Assembly (NCBI GenBank): GCA_036417435.1
Contig: CM070909.1
Span: 8,836,597 to 8,900,596, forward strand
DNA: 64,000 nucleotides
Direction of reading: 5' to 3'
Source: Inia geoffrensis
Lineage: Eukaryota; Chordata; Mammalia; Artiodactyla; Iniidae
The position numbers and the translations under genes were made by a program. Under the pieces are notes generated by a model. The model searched no databases, had not been told where the DNA came from, and saw nothing but the letters and a program-made list of their open reading frames with translations. Within the stretch, counting starts at the first letter, position 1; each line of letters starts with the position of its first letter. Below, in pieces: positions 11,310 to 22,359 of the stretch.

Positions 11310-12033
11310 CAACTCTTGGAGGCTTGAAATGTTTGCAAGAAAAGTTGTATCACTGGGCCCTCAGGTAGACTGGTAGTTTCAGGGAAAAAAGTAATAAGCA
11401 CCTTAGTTCTCCACTTTTCACAAATTCAAAATGTGGCATTGATTACAGCTGTCACAGCGTCTCATTATATTAATAAATATTACAATCCTAAAGATTTCAG
11501 ATTCTTAAAGATTTAATTAATGGGGACAGGGAACGCTGGTGAATCATTTTCCTGTCTTATGCGTGTTTTTGTTTACCTTTTAAAATGTGCTTTATATGTT
11601 CATACTGTTGTGCTATGTTATACCCCCAAATTAGAAAAACTCATGAATAGCTCAAAAGTGCTTCCTTGACTTGTAAATGTATTAATTAAGGTAGTAATAG
11701 GGACCTGACAACTCAGAACAATGCCATTCATCAACCGTGAACTGGGTTTCAGTGGGGATATAATATATCTAAAGGTGCTGGGATGAAGGAAATTGTGAGT
11801 GATTATTTTGCACAGTAAGAAAAAAGAAACTGCAAATAGGAACTACCACAAACATTATCTGGAAACCGGATTTTATTGACTATTCACCCCTGTCCCCAGT
11901 GCATTATCAGCTCTAAAATGTCAAATCGATGTTCAAAGTCATTAAAGCTTGTGTATCAGTCATAGTTAGAGCCTACTGATTTTTTCCAGAATAACTGCAA
12001 TATAGCATTTCCCAGAATAAAAATTTAAGTTTG
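11310..12033. other. Unassigned AT-rich spacer
   Basis: No gene or clear repeat. It is fairly AT-rich with scattered short ORFs only. Confidence 0.5.
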
Positions 12034-12247
12034 TGGGCTTCTCTGGTGGTGCAGTGGTTGAGAGTCCGCCTGCCGATACAGGGGACACGGGTTCGTGCCC
12101 CGGTCCGGGAAGACCCCACATGCTGCGGAGCGGCTGGGCCCGTGAGCCATGGCCGCTGAGCTTGAGCATCCGGAGCCTGTGCTCCGCAACGGGAGAGGCC
12201 ACAACAGTGAGAGCCCCGCGTGCCGCAAAAAAAAAAAAAAAAAAAAA
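12034..12247 (+). mobile_element. CHR SINE, short GC-rich type
   Basis: Full length with an A20 tail. Flanked by aaatttaagtttgtg and aaatttaagcttgtg. Confidence 0.96.
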
Positions 12248-12664
12248 TTTAAGCTTGTGATAGAAAGGCCCCAGGAATACAGCACATCACTACAAGTTGC
12301 CCTCACTCTTCAGAGCAAACACAAGTACAAGACACAACAGAGAAGACAAACGGGTTGTGAAGTTAGTGACATAGATACTTAGAAAGCAGTTTTATCGCCA
12401 CTGTTGGGTGTCAGAGAACAATGGCAAACTGGGTTCAAGATCAATCACCGTCGGGTACGGATGTCAGCTCTCTTTGTGGCTGGTGAAAATCCTCATATCC
12501 AGACGGTGCAATAGCTTTCAGAAGGGGGAAAACATATATGATGGCAAAGTTGTCAATGAGTTTCTTTTCCGCTTATCTCTAAAATTCTCTACTGCAAGAG
12601 AAAAATACTTTGTCTTATTAGAGATTATTTGGTAAATGAAAAAGACACACTGGAATCAGGACAG

Positions 12665-12905
12665 ATGAAGCACTGGCTTTGGCAGCAAGAAGGCAGGAGG
12701 TCTAAATTCTAATAAAGGAGGTGGTCTAACTCTGAGCCTCAGTTTTTCCCTCTGAAAATTGGGAATGATGTTGATAACAGTAATAACAATGCCTGTTTCA
12801 TACAGTTGTGGTAAAGATTAGTGAAGAACTACATATAAAGCATTTAGGGCAACATCTGGCATATATTGAATAGAAAGCACTCAGTGAAGGTGAGTTATTA
12901 TTATT
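12665..12905 (+). repeat. MIR
   Basis: ctctgagcctcagtttttcc, then a cctgtttcatacagttgtgg segment and gcatttagggcaacatctgg. Confidence 0.75.
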
Positions 12906-13163
12906 ACCATCATATGAATTCCAGTTCCAACACTGTTTAATTCACGGAGAACCACTGACAGCCCTCAACACATGTCCTGAACCCAATTCAGTGTTGAAGG
13001 AAATAGAAAACATTTTCACCATGAGTCAAACAGCAGTCACTAAGGACACATTCTTTTCAACGTGGTCACAGAAACAGGCAGCAAGTACAAGAACCTGCTT
13101 CCTACCCGCAACCCCTAGGAAGTACACGGATGCTGGAGGGCAAAGTAGTTCACATGAGTCTTG

Positions 13164-13371
13164 TTTTTTTTTTTCTTTTGCCGTACGCGGGCCTCTCACT
13201 GTTGTGGCCTCTCCCGTTGCGGAGCACAGGCTCCGGACGCACAGGCTCAGTGGCTACGGCTCACGGGCCCAGCCACTCCGCGGTATGTGGGGTCTTCCCA
13301 GACCGGGGCACGAAGCCGTGCCCCCTGCATCGGCAGACCGACGCCCAGCCACTGCGCCACCAGGGAAGCCC
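13164..13371 (-). mobile_element. CHR SINE, short GC-rich type
   Basis: Full length. Target duplication gagtcttgttttg-like at 13157 and 13372. Confidence 0.95.
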
Positions 13372-13436
13372 GAGTCTTGTTTTGTTTTAGCATTTTATTG
13401 AGATATAATTCACATAACATAAAACTCAACATTTTA

Positions 13437-13790
13437 GGGCTTCCCTGGTGGCCCAGTGGTTAAGAATCCGCCTGCCAACGCAGGGGCCATGGGTTTGAGC
13501 CCTGGCCCAGGAAGATCCCACGTGCCGCGGAGCAGCTAAGCCCATGTGCCACAACTACTGCGCCTGCGCTCTAGAGCCCGCGAGACACAACTACTGAGCC
13601 CGCGTGCCGCAGTTACTGAAGCCCGCAAGACTAGAGCCCCTGCCCCACAACAAGAGAAGCCACTGCAATGAGAAGGCTGTGCCCCTCAACGAAGAGTAGC
13701 CCCCGCTCGCCGCAACTAGAGAAAGCCCACGTGCAGCATCAATGACCCAATGCAGCCCAAAATAAATAAATAAATTTATTTTAAAAATAA
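13437..13790 (+). mobile_element. CHR-type SINE, long variant, inside L1
   Basis: gggcttccctggtggcccag to an aataaataaataaa tail. It splits the L1 at aactcaacatttta / aattcaccattta. Confidence 0.95.
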
Positions 13791-14789
13791 TAATTCACCA
13801 TTTAAAAGTGTACACTTCAGTGATTTTTAGTATATTCACTATGTCATGCAACCAGCACCACTATCTACTTCCAGAACATTCTTATCACCCCAGAAAGAAA
13901 TCCCATACCTATTAGCCATTAATCCAGATTCCCATCTTCCCCCAACCACTGGCAACTGCTAATCTACTTTTTGTCTCTATGGCTTTACCTGTTCTAGACA
14001 TTTCATATAAATGGCATCATAAACTATGTGGCCTTTTGTGACTGGCTTGTTTCACTTGGCACCATGCTTTCGAGGTTCATCCGTGTCATAGCACATAATA
14101 GTACTTCACTCCTCTTCATGTCTGAGTAATATTCCACTGTATGGATAGACCCCACTTTGTTTACCTATTCACCAGTTGATGGACATTGGGTTGTTTCTGT
14201 TTTTTGGCTATTTTGAATAATGCTCTTATGAACATTCATGTACGAGCTTGCATGTGAACATATGTTTTCAGTTCTCCCAGGAATGAAATTGCTGAGTCCT
14301 ATGGTAATTTTATGTTTTACCTTTTGCGAAACTGCCAAACTGCTTTCCGCAGCAGCCGAAACGTTTTACATTCCCAGCAGCAATGTATGAGGATTCCACT
14401 TTTTCTACATGCCCGCCCACACTTGTCGTTGTCATTGTTGTTGTTATAACTGTCCCAGGGGATGTGAAGTAGCATCTCATTGTGGTTCTGATTTATATTC
14501 CCCTAGTAACTAAAGATGTTAAAAACATCTTTTCATGTGATTTTTGGCCATTTGTATATCTTCTTTGGAGAAATATCTATTCAAACCATTTGCCCATTTT
14601 TTAACTGGGTTGTGTTTTTCTTGTTGAGTTGTAAGAATTCTTTATATATTCTGGACACTAGCCCCATTATCAGATATATGATTTGCAAATATTTTCTCCC
14701 ATTCTGTGGGTTGTATTTTCACTTTCTTGTTAGTATTCTTTGACCCACAAAAGTTTTATTTTATTTTATTTTTTATTCTTGGCTTAGTT

Positions 14790-14918
14790 TTATTTATTTA
14801 TTTATTTATTTATTTATTGGCTGTACCCCATGGTTTGCAGTTCCCTGACCAGGGATTGAACATGCTCCCTCAGCAGTGAAAGTGTAGAGTCCTAACCACT
14901 GGACCGCCAGGGAATTCT
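14790..14918 (-). mobile_element. CHR-type SINE, short variant, inside L1
   Basis: (TTTA)n tail, ggctgtaccccatgg, ending ggaccgccagggaattc. Flanked by cacaaaagttttatttt on both sides. Confidence 0.92.
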
Positions 14919-16280
14919 CTGATTCACAAAAGTTTTATTTTTGATGAAGTCCAGTTTATCTGGTTTCTTCTCCTTGATTGCTTGTGCTTTTGTTATCATT
15001 TCTAAAAATCCACTGCCTAATCCAAGGTCACACAGACTTTCACATATGTTTACTTCTAAATTTCTATAGTTTTAGCTCTTACATTTAGGTCTTTGATCTA
15101 TTTTGAGTTAAATTTTGTATATGGCATGAAGTAAGGGTTCAAATTCATTCTTTTGCATGTGGATACTGAGTTGTCCCAGCATCCTTTGTTGAAAAACTAT
15201 TCTTTCCACATTTAATGGTCTTGGCACCCTTCTCAAAAATTGAATGACCATAAACATATGGGTTTATTTCTGGACTCTCAATTCTATCCCATTGATCTAT
15301 GTCTATCCTTATACTAATACCACACTGTCTTGATTACTATAGCTTTGTAGTAAGTTTTGAAATTGGTAAATGAGTCCTTCAACTTTACTCTTGTCTTTTC
15401 AAGATTGTACTGGTTATTCTTGGTCCCTTGCAATTCTATATGACATTTAGGATTCGCTTGTCCATTTCTGGAAAAAAAAAAAGCAGTATTAATAGGGATT
15501 TCAGTGAATCTGTAGGTCAGTTCAGCAAATATTGCCATCTTAACAGTATTAAATTTTCCAGACAGTGAACACGGATGTCTTTAGATTCATTTAAACTTTC
15601 TTTAATTTCTTTCAACAGTGTTTCATAGTATACAAGTCTTGCACTTCTTTGGTTCAATTTATTCCTAAGTATTTTATTCTTTTTTGTGCTATTATAAATG
15701 GAATTGTTTTCTTAATTTCACTTTCAGATTGTTCACTGCTAGTACATAGAAATGAAGCTGATTTTTTATGTTGATCTTATATCCTTCAACTTTACTGAAC
15801 TTATTTATTAGCTCTAATCAGGGTTGGGGTTCTTTTTGTTTGTTTTTTGTTGTTATTGTGGTGAGGTTTTTTGTTTTTGTAAATTCTTTAGGGTTTCTTT
15901 TAATATTTAAGACCATGTCGTCTGGAAATAAAGATAGTTTTACTTTTTCCTTTTCATTACGTGATATTTTGAAATGTGGGATGACACTTCATGACTGATA
16001 GTGCCGACGAAGAGCATTTTTCCGAACGCACGTGGTTTGCTCAAGTAGTATATCTTAGTGATACCTCAGAATGTATCACCCAGAACCTAAATTTCACAGT
16101 TGTAACGCTGGGCATAAAATATCAGGATTTCTTAAAGCTAGAACTCTGGCACAGTTGCATCATCAAAGTTTTACTGTGTCCCAACATTTTCTTTCTTTGA
16201 AAAAGAAATAAAAAACATATAATTGGGCATATTTTTAAAACCACTTTGATAAAAAAAACTTTTTGTTGTGGATATTTTAA

Positions 16281-16674
16281 CACACGTACACACACGTACA
16301 CACACACATACACACACACACGTACACACACACGTACACACACGTACACGTACACACACGTACACACACATACACACACGTACACACACACGTACACACA
16401 CGCGCACACACACGTACACATGTACACACACGTGCACACACGCACACACGTACACGTACACACACATGCACACACACGTACACACACGTACACGCACACA
16501 CACGTACACACACACACACGTACACACACGTACACGTACACACAGTACACACACGCGCACACACACGTACACACAGCACACACACGTACACACACGTACA
16601 CGTACACGTACACACACGTACACACAGTACACACACGCGCACACACACACGTACACACACGTACACACACACAC
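16281..16674. repeat. Compound (CA)n/(CACGTA)n repeat
   Basis: Nearly 400 bp of alternating purine-pyrimidine sequence built from acacac and cacgtac units, with occasional catgta and agtac. It is open in most frames, which gives spurious Thr/His and Cys/Val ORFs. Confidence 0.96.
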
Positions 16675-17073
16675 GGCTTGTGATTCTACACCAGAACAAG
16701 AAGCGCTTTCCAAAGCTGAACCAGCCAAAGACTGGATAAGGAATCCAGCTGACCGACCTCCCAGGTGAAAACGGTCAGTCTTCCAAATTGCACATTAGGA
16801 CTCTAATCTTTCAGCAAACCACCTTCCCTGAGAATGCTCTGCACAGCTGAGAATAAGTTTCATCTGTTATCCAGGACTGTCTCACGAAGGACTCAGTGAT
16901 GTTCCTTAACTTGTCCTAATTTAGTGGAAACAGGAAAAAAAAGAAAAAAACTGGCTGGCTGTGACTCAAACCTGAGCCATGACTCAAACTATCTGATATC
17001 AAGCTCAACATAAATACCCTAGTGAAGGTTACACGTATATCTTTCTCGTTGATTTATTACTTTGTTTTTTTTA

Positions 17074-17644
17074 ATACGTTTATTTATTTATTTATTTGTT
17101 TTTGGCTGCATTGGGTCTTCGTTGCTGCGCGCGGGCTATCTCTAGTTGTGGCGGGCAGGGACTACTCTTCATTGCGGTGCACGGGCTTCTCATTGTGGTG
17201 GCTTCTCTTGTTGCGGAGCACGGGCTCTAGGCACATGGGCTCAGTAGTTGTGACACGCAGGCTCAGTAGTTGTGGCTTGCAGGCTTTAGAGCGCAGGCTC
17301 AGTAGTTGTGGCTCATGGGCTTAGTTGCTCCGCAGCATGTGGGATCTTTCCAGACCAGGGCTCGAACCCTGCACTGGCAGGTTCTTTTTTTTTTTTTTTT
17401 TTTTTTTTGCGGTATGCGGGCCTCTCACCGTTGTGGCCTCTCCCATTGCGGAGCAACAGGCTCCGGACGCGCAGGCTCAGCGGCCATGGCTCACGGGCCC
17501 AGCCGCTCCACCGCATGTGGGATCTTCCCGGACCGGGGCACGAACCCGTGTCCCCTGCATCAGCAGGCAGACTCTCAACCACTGCGCCACCAGGGAAGCC
17601 CCTGGCAGGCGGATTCTTAACCACTTTGCCACCAGGGAAGTCCC
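17074..17644 (-). mobile_element. CHR-type SINE, long variant, with a nested SINE
   Basis: Outer element 17074-17394 and 17602-17644, interrupted by a second SINE. Flanked by tgatttattact at 17050 and 17645. Confidence 0.94.
17395..17601 (-). mobile_element. CHR SINE, short GC-rich type, nested
   Basis: Full-length copy inserted in the outer SINE, with tggcagg duplicated at 17386 and 17603. The order of insertion is therefore known. Confidence 0.95.
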
Positions 17645-17656
17645 TGATTTATTACT

Positions 17657-17978
17657 TTTTTTTTATTTTTTAATTTATTTAATTTATTTATTTTGGGCTT
17701 CATTGGGTCTTCGTTGCCATGCACAGGCTTTCTCTAGTTGCGGCTAGTGGGGGCCACTCTTCGTTGCCGTGCGGTGGCTTCTCTTGTTGCGGAGCACAGG
17801 CTCTAGGTGCGTGGGCTTTAGTAGTTGTAGCTGGCCGGCTCTAGAGCACAGGCTCAGTAGTTGTGGTGCACAGGCTTAGTTACTCACGGCATGTGGGATC
17901 TTCCCAGACCAGGGCTTGAACCCATGTACCCTGCATTGGCAGGCGGATTCTCAACCACTGCGCCACCAGGGAAGCCCC
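17657..17978 (-). mobile_element. CHR-type SINE, long variant, stacked
   Basis: Starts next to the previous element's duplication. Right flank tggtttattactttt repeats the same target a third time. Confidence 0.94.
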
Positions 17979-18124
17979 TGGTTTATTACTTTTTAAAATA
18001 AATGTTTCATTATGCTATTTTAAAATTTGTGATAATTTTTTAAATGTATCAAAAATTCTAGTACTTTGTGTGTAACAGACACCCACTAAAACAGTCTGTA
18101 GATGCCAAAGTTTGAAAAACATTG

Positions 18125-18330
18125 GTTTAGTGGAAAGGGTACCGGACTATGAGCCGGGAGGTCTAGATTCTCATCTTGCTTTTGATCTTGACTGTGTTAG
18201 TCAACTTCGATAAGCCTTAGGCTCCCCGTTCTAGCGTAGATTGTATTCCCTGCTCTGGCCTTTCCTCACATGGCTTCTGTAAAAAGCAAATGAGAAAGTA
18301 GACGCACAGGTGCTTTGTAACCTGTAAGAC
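18125..18330 (+). repeat. MIR
   Basis: ggaccgggaggtctagattct-like start, gtgttagtcaacttcgataa, then a gctttgtaacctgtaagac end. Diverged. Confidence 0.5.
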
Positions 18331-18360
18331 TTAGTGCAAACGTATGGGATGAGATGAGGT

Positions 18361-18450
18361 TTTTTTTTTTTTTTTTTTAATTGGAGTCTAGTTGATTTAC
18401 AATGTTGTGTTAGTTTCAGGCGTACAGCAAAGTGAATCAGTTATACATAT
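18361..18450 (-). mobile_element. L1 3' tail (very short)
   Basis: T run then gtctagttgatttacaatgt and ttcaggcgtacagcaaagtg, the antisense end of an artiodactyl-type L1. Confidence 0.88.
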
Positions 18451-18460
18451 GAGATGGTCT

Positions 18461-18600
18461 TTTATTTATTTATTTATTTTTAACATCTTTATTGGAGTAT
18501 AATTGGTTTACAATGGTGTGTTAGTTTCTGCTGGATAACAAAGTGAATCAGCTATTCATATACACATATACCCAAATCTCCTCCCTCTTGCATCTCCCTG
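18461..18600 (-). mobile_element. L1 3' tail (second copy)
   Basis: TTTA-rich start, then tattggagtataattggttt and tctgctggataacaaagtga. Shares the gagatggt target with the preceding fragment. Confidence 0.88.
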
Positions 18601-18810
18601 AGATGGTATTTTAAAGACTGTCTGTCCCTTTGTCTTCCTTTCTTCTGGTTCCTTTGTGTATGTCCCCATGCCCCACCCACCAACCCCAGCTTTGCATTTC
18701 TGATTCTGGCCTATCATCCCACGACCACCCTGGGGACCAAACCCCATTTGTCTCTGGTGAAGAAAGTGCCTGGGTCCCCTTAATCTTGTTGTAACTTTTC
18801 TGTACCAGAA

Positions 18811-18811
<1 letters not shown>

Positions 18812-18873
<62 letters not shown>
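18812..18873. repeat. (CT)n microsatellite
   Basis: Thirty-one uninterrupted CT dinucleotides. Confidence 0.98.
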
Positions 18874-18877
<4 letters not shown>

Positions 18878-19453
18878 TCTTGGGCTCTCCCCATAATTAT
18901 CTAGAGAGAGGGAGCTTCTGATCAGCTTGGGGGCTACACTGCGTGTACCCCCAGGCCTGACTGCAGAGATCTACCCCACTCAGCTCCTTCCCCTCCCAAG
19001 GAAGCCCACACCTGAGATTCAGTAGACAAACTCTCTCCCCCCCAGTGCCCTCTGCTACAGTCTGGGAAACTCTGCCAGGCTCTGAGCCAGAGAAGGAAGA
19101 GGACGGCCTCACCCTGCGGACCCTGCCCTCCAGGAATGGAGTTACGCTTCATTGTTTGTGGCAACTATGGAAACCACAGGTGAGTATGAGTCACAAGGTA
19201 GTAAACAGGATTCTTTACTAACAGAGGTTGCCCAGGGCAACCCTGGGAGGGCAGGGCCCTGGATTTCTGGATTGGCCTCTGAAAACCTCCTAGAACACAG
19301 AACTCCCAGACCATGGCACTGGGCCGGGCCAACAAACCCAGATGAATCATTAGCCATTCTTCTGGAGTTCCTGCTCACGACCCCCAAGGTCCTCTCAAAC
19401 CTGAGCTTATTTCCATTCCTCAAACTCACCACGCTGGCTCTTGCCCACCCCTC

Positions 19454-19778
19454 CTTTTTTTTTTTTGGCTGCATTGGGTCTTCGTTGCTGTGCACAGACT
19501 TTCTCTAGTTGCGGCGAGCGGGGGCTACTCTTCATCGTTGCAGTGCGCGGGCTTCTCATTGAGTGGCTTCTCTCGCTGCGGAGCATGGGCTTTAGGGCAC
19601 ATGGGCTTCAGCAGTTGTGGCGTGCAGGCTTCAGTAGTTGTGGCACACAGGCTTCAGTAGTTGTGGCACACAGGCTTAGTTCCTCTGCGGCATGTGGGAT
19701 CTTCCTGGACCAGGGCTCGAACCCGTGTCCCCTGCATTGGCAGGCGGATTCCTAACCACTGCGCCACCAGGGAAGCCC
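19454..19778 (-). mobile_element. CHR-type SINE, long variant
   Basis: ggctgcattgggtcttcgtt to accagggaagccc. Flanks ctggctcttg at 19434 and 19778. Confidence 0.94.
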
Positions 19779-20376
19779 TGGCTCTTGGCTCTTGACTTTC
19801 CTACCTGAGCTTCCAGCTCCATGAAGTTTTCTTCCCTCTTCTTTTTACTAAGAAAACACCTATTCGTCCTTTAGATCTCAGGCCCCTGAAATCTCGGGAC
19901 CTTCCCTGACCTCTGGAAGTGTCAGAAACCCCATGAAAAGTGGAATCTTATTTCTCACGTCAGTGAAATCAGGGCGCTCTCCATGGAGTCCTCCAGAGCC
20001 CAGGCTCGTTCCCCCTCTGCCAGCCTGAGGGCAAGTCCCTCTGCCTCGGTCCAAGGAGTACTCAACACTCCATTAGAAGAGAATCGATTGCCACCAACTC
20101 AAATTCTCTATCACCTTCTTCCTGTCTGCACTCAAGGCATCCTCTGGTTCTCTGTCCCACCTGCCTGTTGAATGTTCTGCCACCTTATAAAGGAAAGGTG
20201 GGCCTCTTATCAACCGTGTGCAAGAGGAGGGTAGTGGGACTCCCCCCGACCCTGCAACCACCACCGTGGGCGGGCAATAGGCTGCATCATCCATAGAGAA
20301 TTTTAAAACATTAACCAGCCCCCCAAATGTGCCGCTCTATATTATCACCTCGGGGCGATTCTAAACAACCTCAGTA
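19779..20376. other. Unassigned spacer
   Basis: No repeat or exon recognised in about 600 bp. Confidence 0.5.
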
Positions 20377-20617
20377 GGGACTTCCCTGGTGCCGCAGTGG
20401 TTAGGGCTCCATTCTCTCAGTGCAGGGGGGCCCGGGTTCAATCCCTGGTCAGGGAACTACATCCCACATGCATGCCACAACTAAGAGTTTGCATGCCACA
20501 ACTAAGGAGCCTGCGAGCCACAGCTAAGGAGCCAGCAAGCTGCAACTAAGGAGCCTGCCTGCCACAACTAAGACCCGGCACAACCAAATAAAAACAAACA
20601 AATAAATAAATAAATAT
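20377..20617 (+). mobile_element. CHR-type SINE, variant with cacaactaag repeats
   Basis: gggacttccctggtgccgca, then several ccacaactaaggagcctgc units and an aaataaataaat tail. Distinct from the short and long types elsewhere. Confidence 0.88.
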
Positions 20618-21072
20618 TGGGGGAAAATGTTTAAAAAAAATAAAATAAACAGCCTCATTGATAACATATTCCTCCCTGAAAAAATATTTTGTTGGTCTAA
20701 GTCCTGAATCTACACAAATGTTGTGGTTTCCACTGGCTTTCAATAATAGATATGTAAACTTCAAATTGGCCTATTTGTGTAATTTAACCTTTAAAAAACA
20801 TTATATTCAACATAGAATTTAATCCTGAAAACTCCAGTTATACAGTGGGCCCCTGACACCCACCAACTCAGCCCCATGTACCCCTTTCCAGAGTGAGTTT
20901 ATGAGGATTCCCTCCTTCGGAATCATCTGAGCTCCCTTCACGCTAGGTCAGCACCTCCATCTCTGCAACATGTATCTGTGTTCAAACAGTAGAATCAAAG
21001 GAAACCATGACGGCACCTTGACTATAAAGACAAAAGAAATGAATTGAGTTATTTACCTCTGTCTACTTAGAC
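20618..21072. other. Unassigned spacer
   Basis: No recognised repeat or gene. Confidence 0.5.
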
Positions 21073-21287
21073 TTTTTTTTTTTTTTTTTTTTTTTGCGGT
21101 ACGCGGGCCTGTCACTGTTGTGGCCTCTCCCGTCGCGGAGCACAGGCTCCGGACGCGCAGGCTCAGCGGCCATGGCTCACGGGCCCAGCCGCTCCGCGGA
21201 ATGTGGGATCCTCCCGGACCGGGGCACGAACCCGTGTCCCGTGCATTGGCAGGCGGACTCTCAACCACTGCGCCACCAGGGAAGCCC
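21073..21287 (-). mobile_element. CHR SINE, short GC-rich type
   Basis: Full length. Flanked by tacttagactttt (21064) and tacttggactttt (21288). Confidence 0.96.
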
Positions 21288-21691
21288 TACTTGGACTTTT
21301 TATGTGCGTTTAAAAATTTTAAAGAGTGAAAAGGAGGGCAAATTACAGGTTAGACTTTTTTTGTTGAGTCAGGACAAACATGAAATGTCACCATTTCTTT
21401 TTATGATTATTGCTGAAAATAATTTTGTCTAATGGAGAGGGAAGTTGTTTAATCCATGCCACGTGAGACGCTTCAGGTGTGCCTCAGCCTCTCACCCCTC
21501 CTGGATTCTGTTATGAATTATTGTTAATTATTATCAATGCTTGGAATGCAAAAGCTCTGTGGCCCCAAACAAAAGACACCAAAATATCAGTTTTGATGAA
21601 TCCTCTTTTAATCGAATCACCACACGCCTGTGACACATCTTCACGTCTTCTCTGTCATGTATGTATTTTTGTTATGGGCACAATATGAAAT

Positions 21692-22130
21692 TAATAAAAA
21701 GAAGATATTTTGTGGATGGACCTAGAGATTGTCATACTGAGTGAAGCAAGTCAGACAGAGAAAGACCACTATCATATGATATCTCTTACATGAGGAATCT
21801 AAAAAAAGGGTAAAAATGAACTTATTTACAAAACAGAAATAGAGTCACAGATGTAGAAAACAAACTTACAGTTACCAGGGGGAAGGGAGGGGAAGGATAA
21901 ATTGGGAGATTGGGACTGACATATATACACTACTATATATAAAATAGATAACTAATAAGGACCTACTGTATAGCACAGGGAACTCAATACTCTGTAATGG
22001 CCTATATGGGAAAAGAATCTAAAAAGGAGTGGATATATGTATATGTATATGTATAACTGATTCACTTTGCTGTACACCTGAAACTAATACAACATTATAA
22101 ATCAACTATAGTTCAATTAAAAAAAAAAAC
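21692..22130 (+). mobile_element. L1 3' end, Cetartiodactyla type
   Basis: ttgtggatggacctagagat, gagtgaagcaagtcagacag, gacctactgtatagcacagg, then tgtacacctgaaactaatac and an A run. Truncated at the 5' end. Confidence 0.9.
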
Positions 22131-22239
22131 CTTTTTAAAGAATTTAATAGAAAATGAGTACATAAAGCAGTGCTAAAATATAAAAATAAAAAAACTAAAA
22201 TAAAAAGATACTCTGGCCCATGTTGCGGTGTTCTGAATT

Positions 22240-22359
22240 CAGATATGTCACAGAGGGGCTGCACCGCAAGGCATGCAGAACTTCCTGGACCAGGGATGGA
22301 ACCCGCGCCCCGAGGAGCAGAAGGGTGGAGTCTTAACCGCTGGACCACCAAGGAAGCCC
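22240..22359 (-). mobile_element. CHR-type SINE, short variant, diverged
   Basis: ggcatgcagaacttcctgga to ggaccaccaaggaagccc in reverse orientation. No A-rich tail at its left edge. Confidence 0.8.

Larger units (their letters stand above)
13387..15985 (-). mobile_element. Degenerate L1, 3' UTR and ORF2 3' part
   Basis: Runs antisense. It includes tgtatggatagaccccactt, accagttgatggacattggg, and the ORF2 antisense stretches gtatatggcatgaagtaagg and ttatatccttcaactttact. Many stops break the reverse transcriptase frame. Two SINEs are inserted (13437-13790 and 14790-14918). Confidence 0.85.

Noticed and set aside
12025..12306. Recurring small protein-like ORF seen at over ten sites ([20 protein letters not shown] and similar)
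   Set aside because: It is the translation of the GC-rich CHR SINE body on one strand, not a gene family.
13387..15985. Possible functional L1 reverse transcriptase
   Set aside because: The antisense ORF2-like region is full of stops and cut by two SINEs.
16122..16768. Long Thr/His and Cys/Val ORFs on both strands
   Set aside because: They lie on the CA/CACGTA repeat and have no domain.
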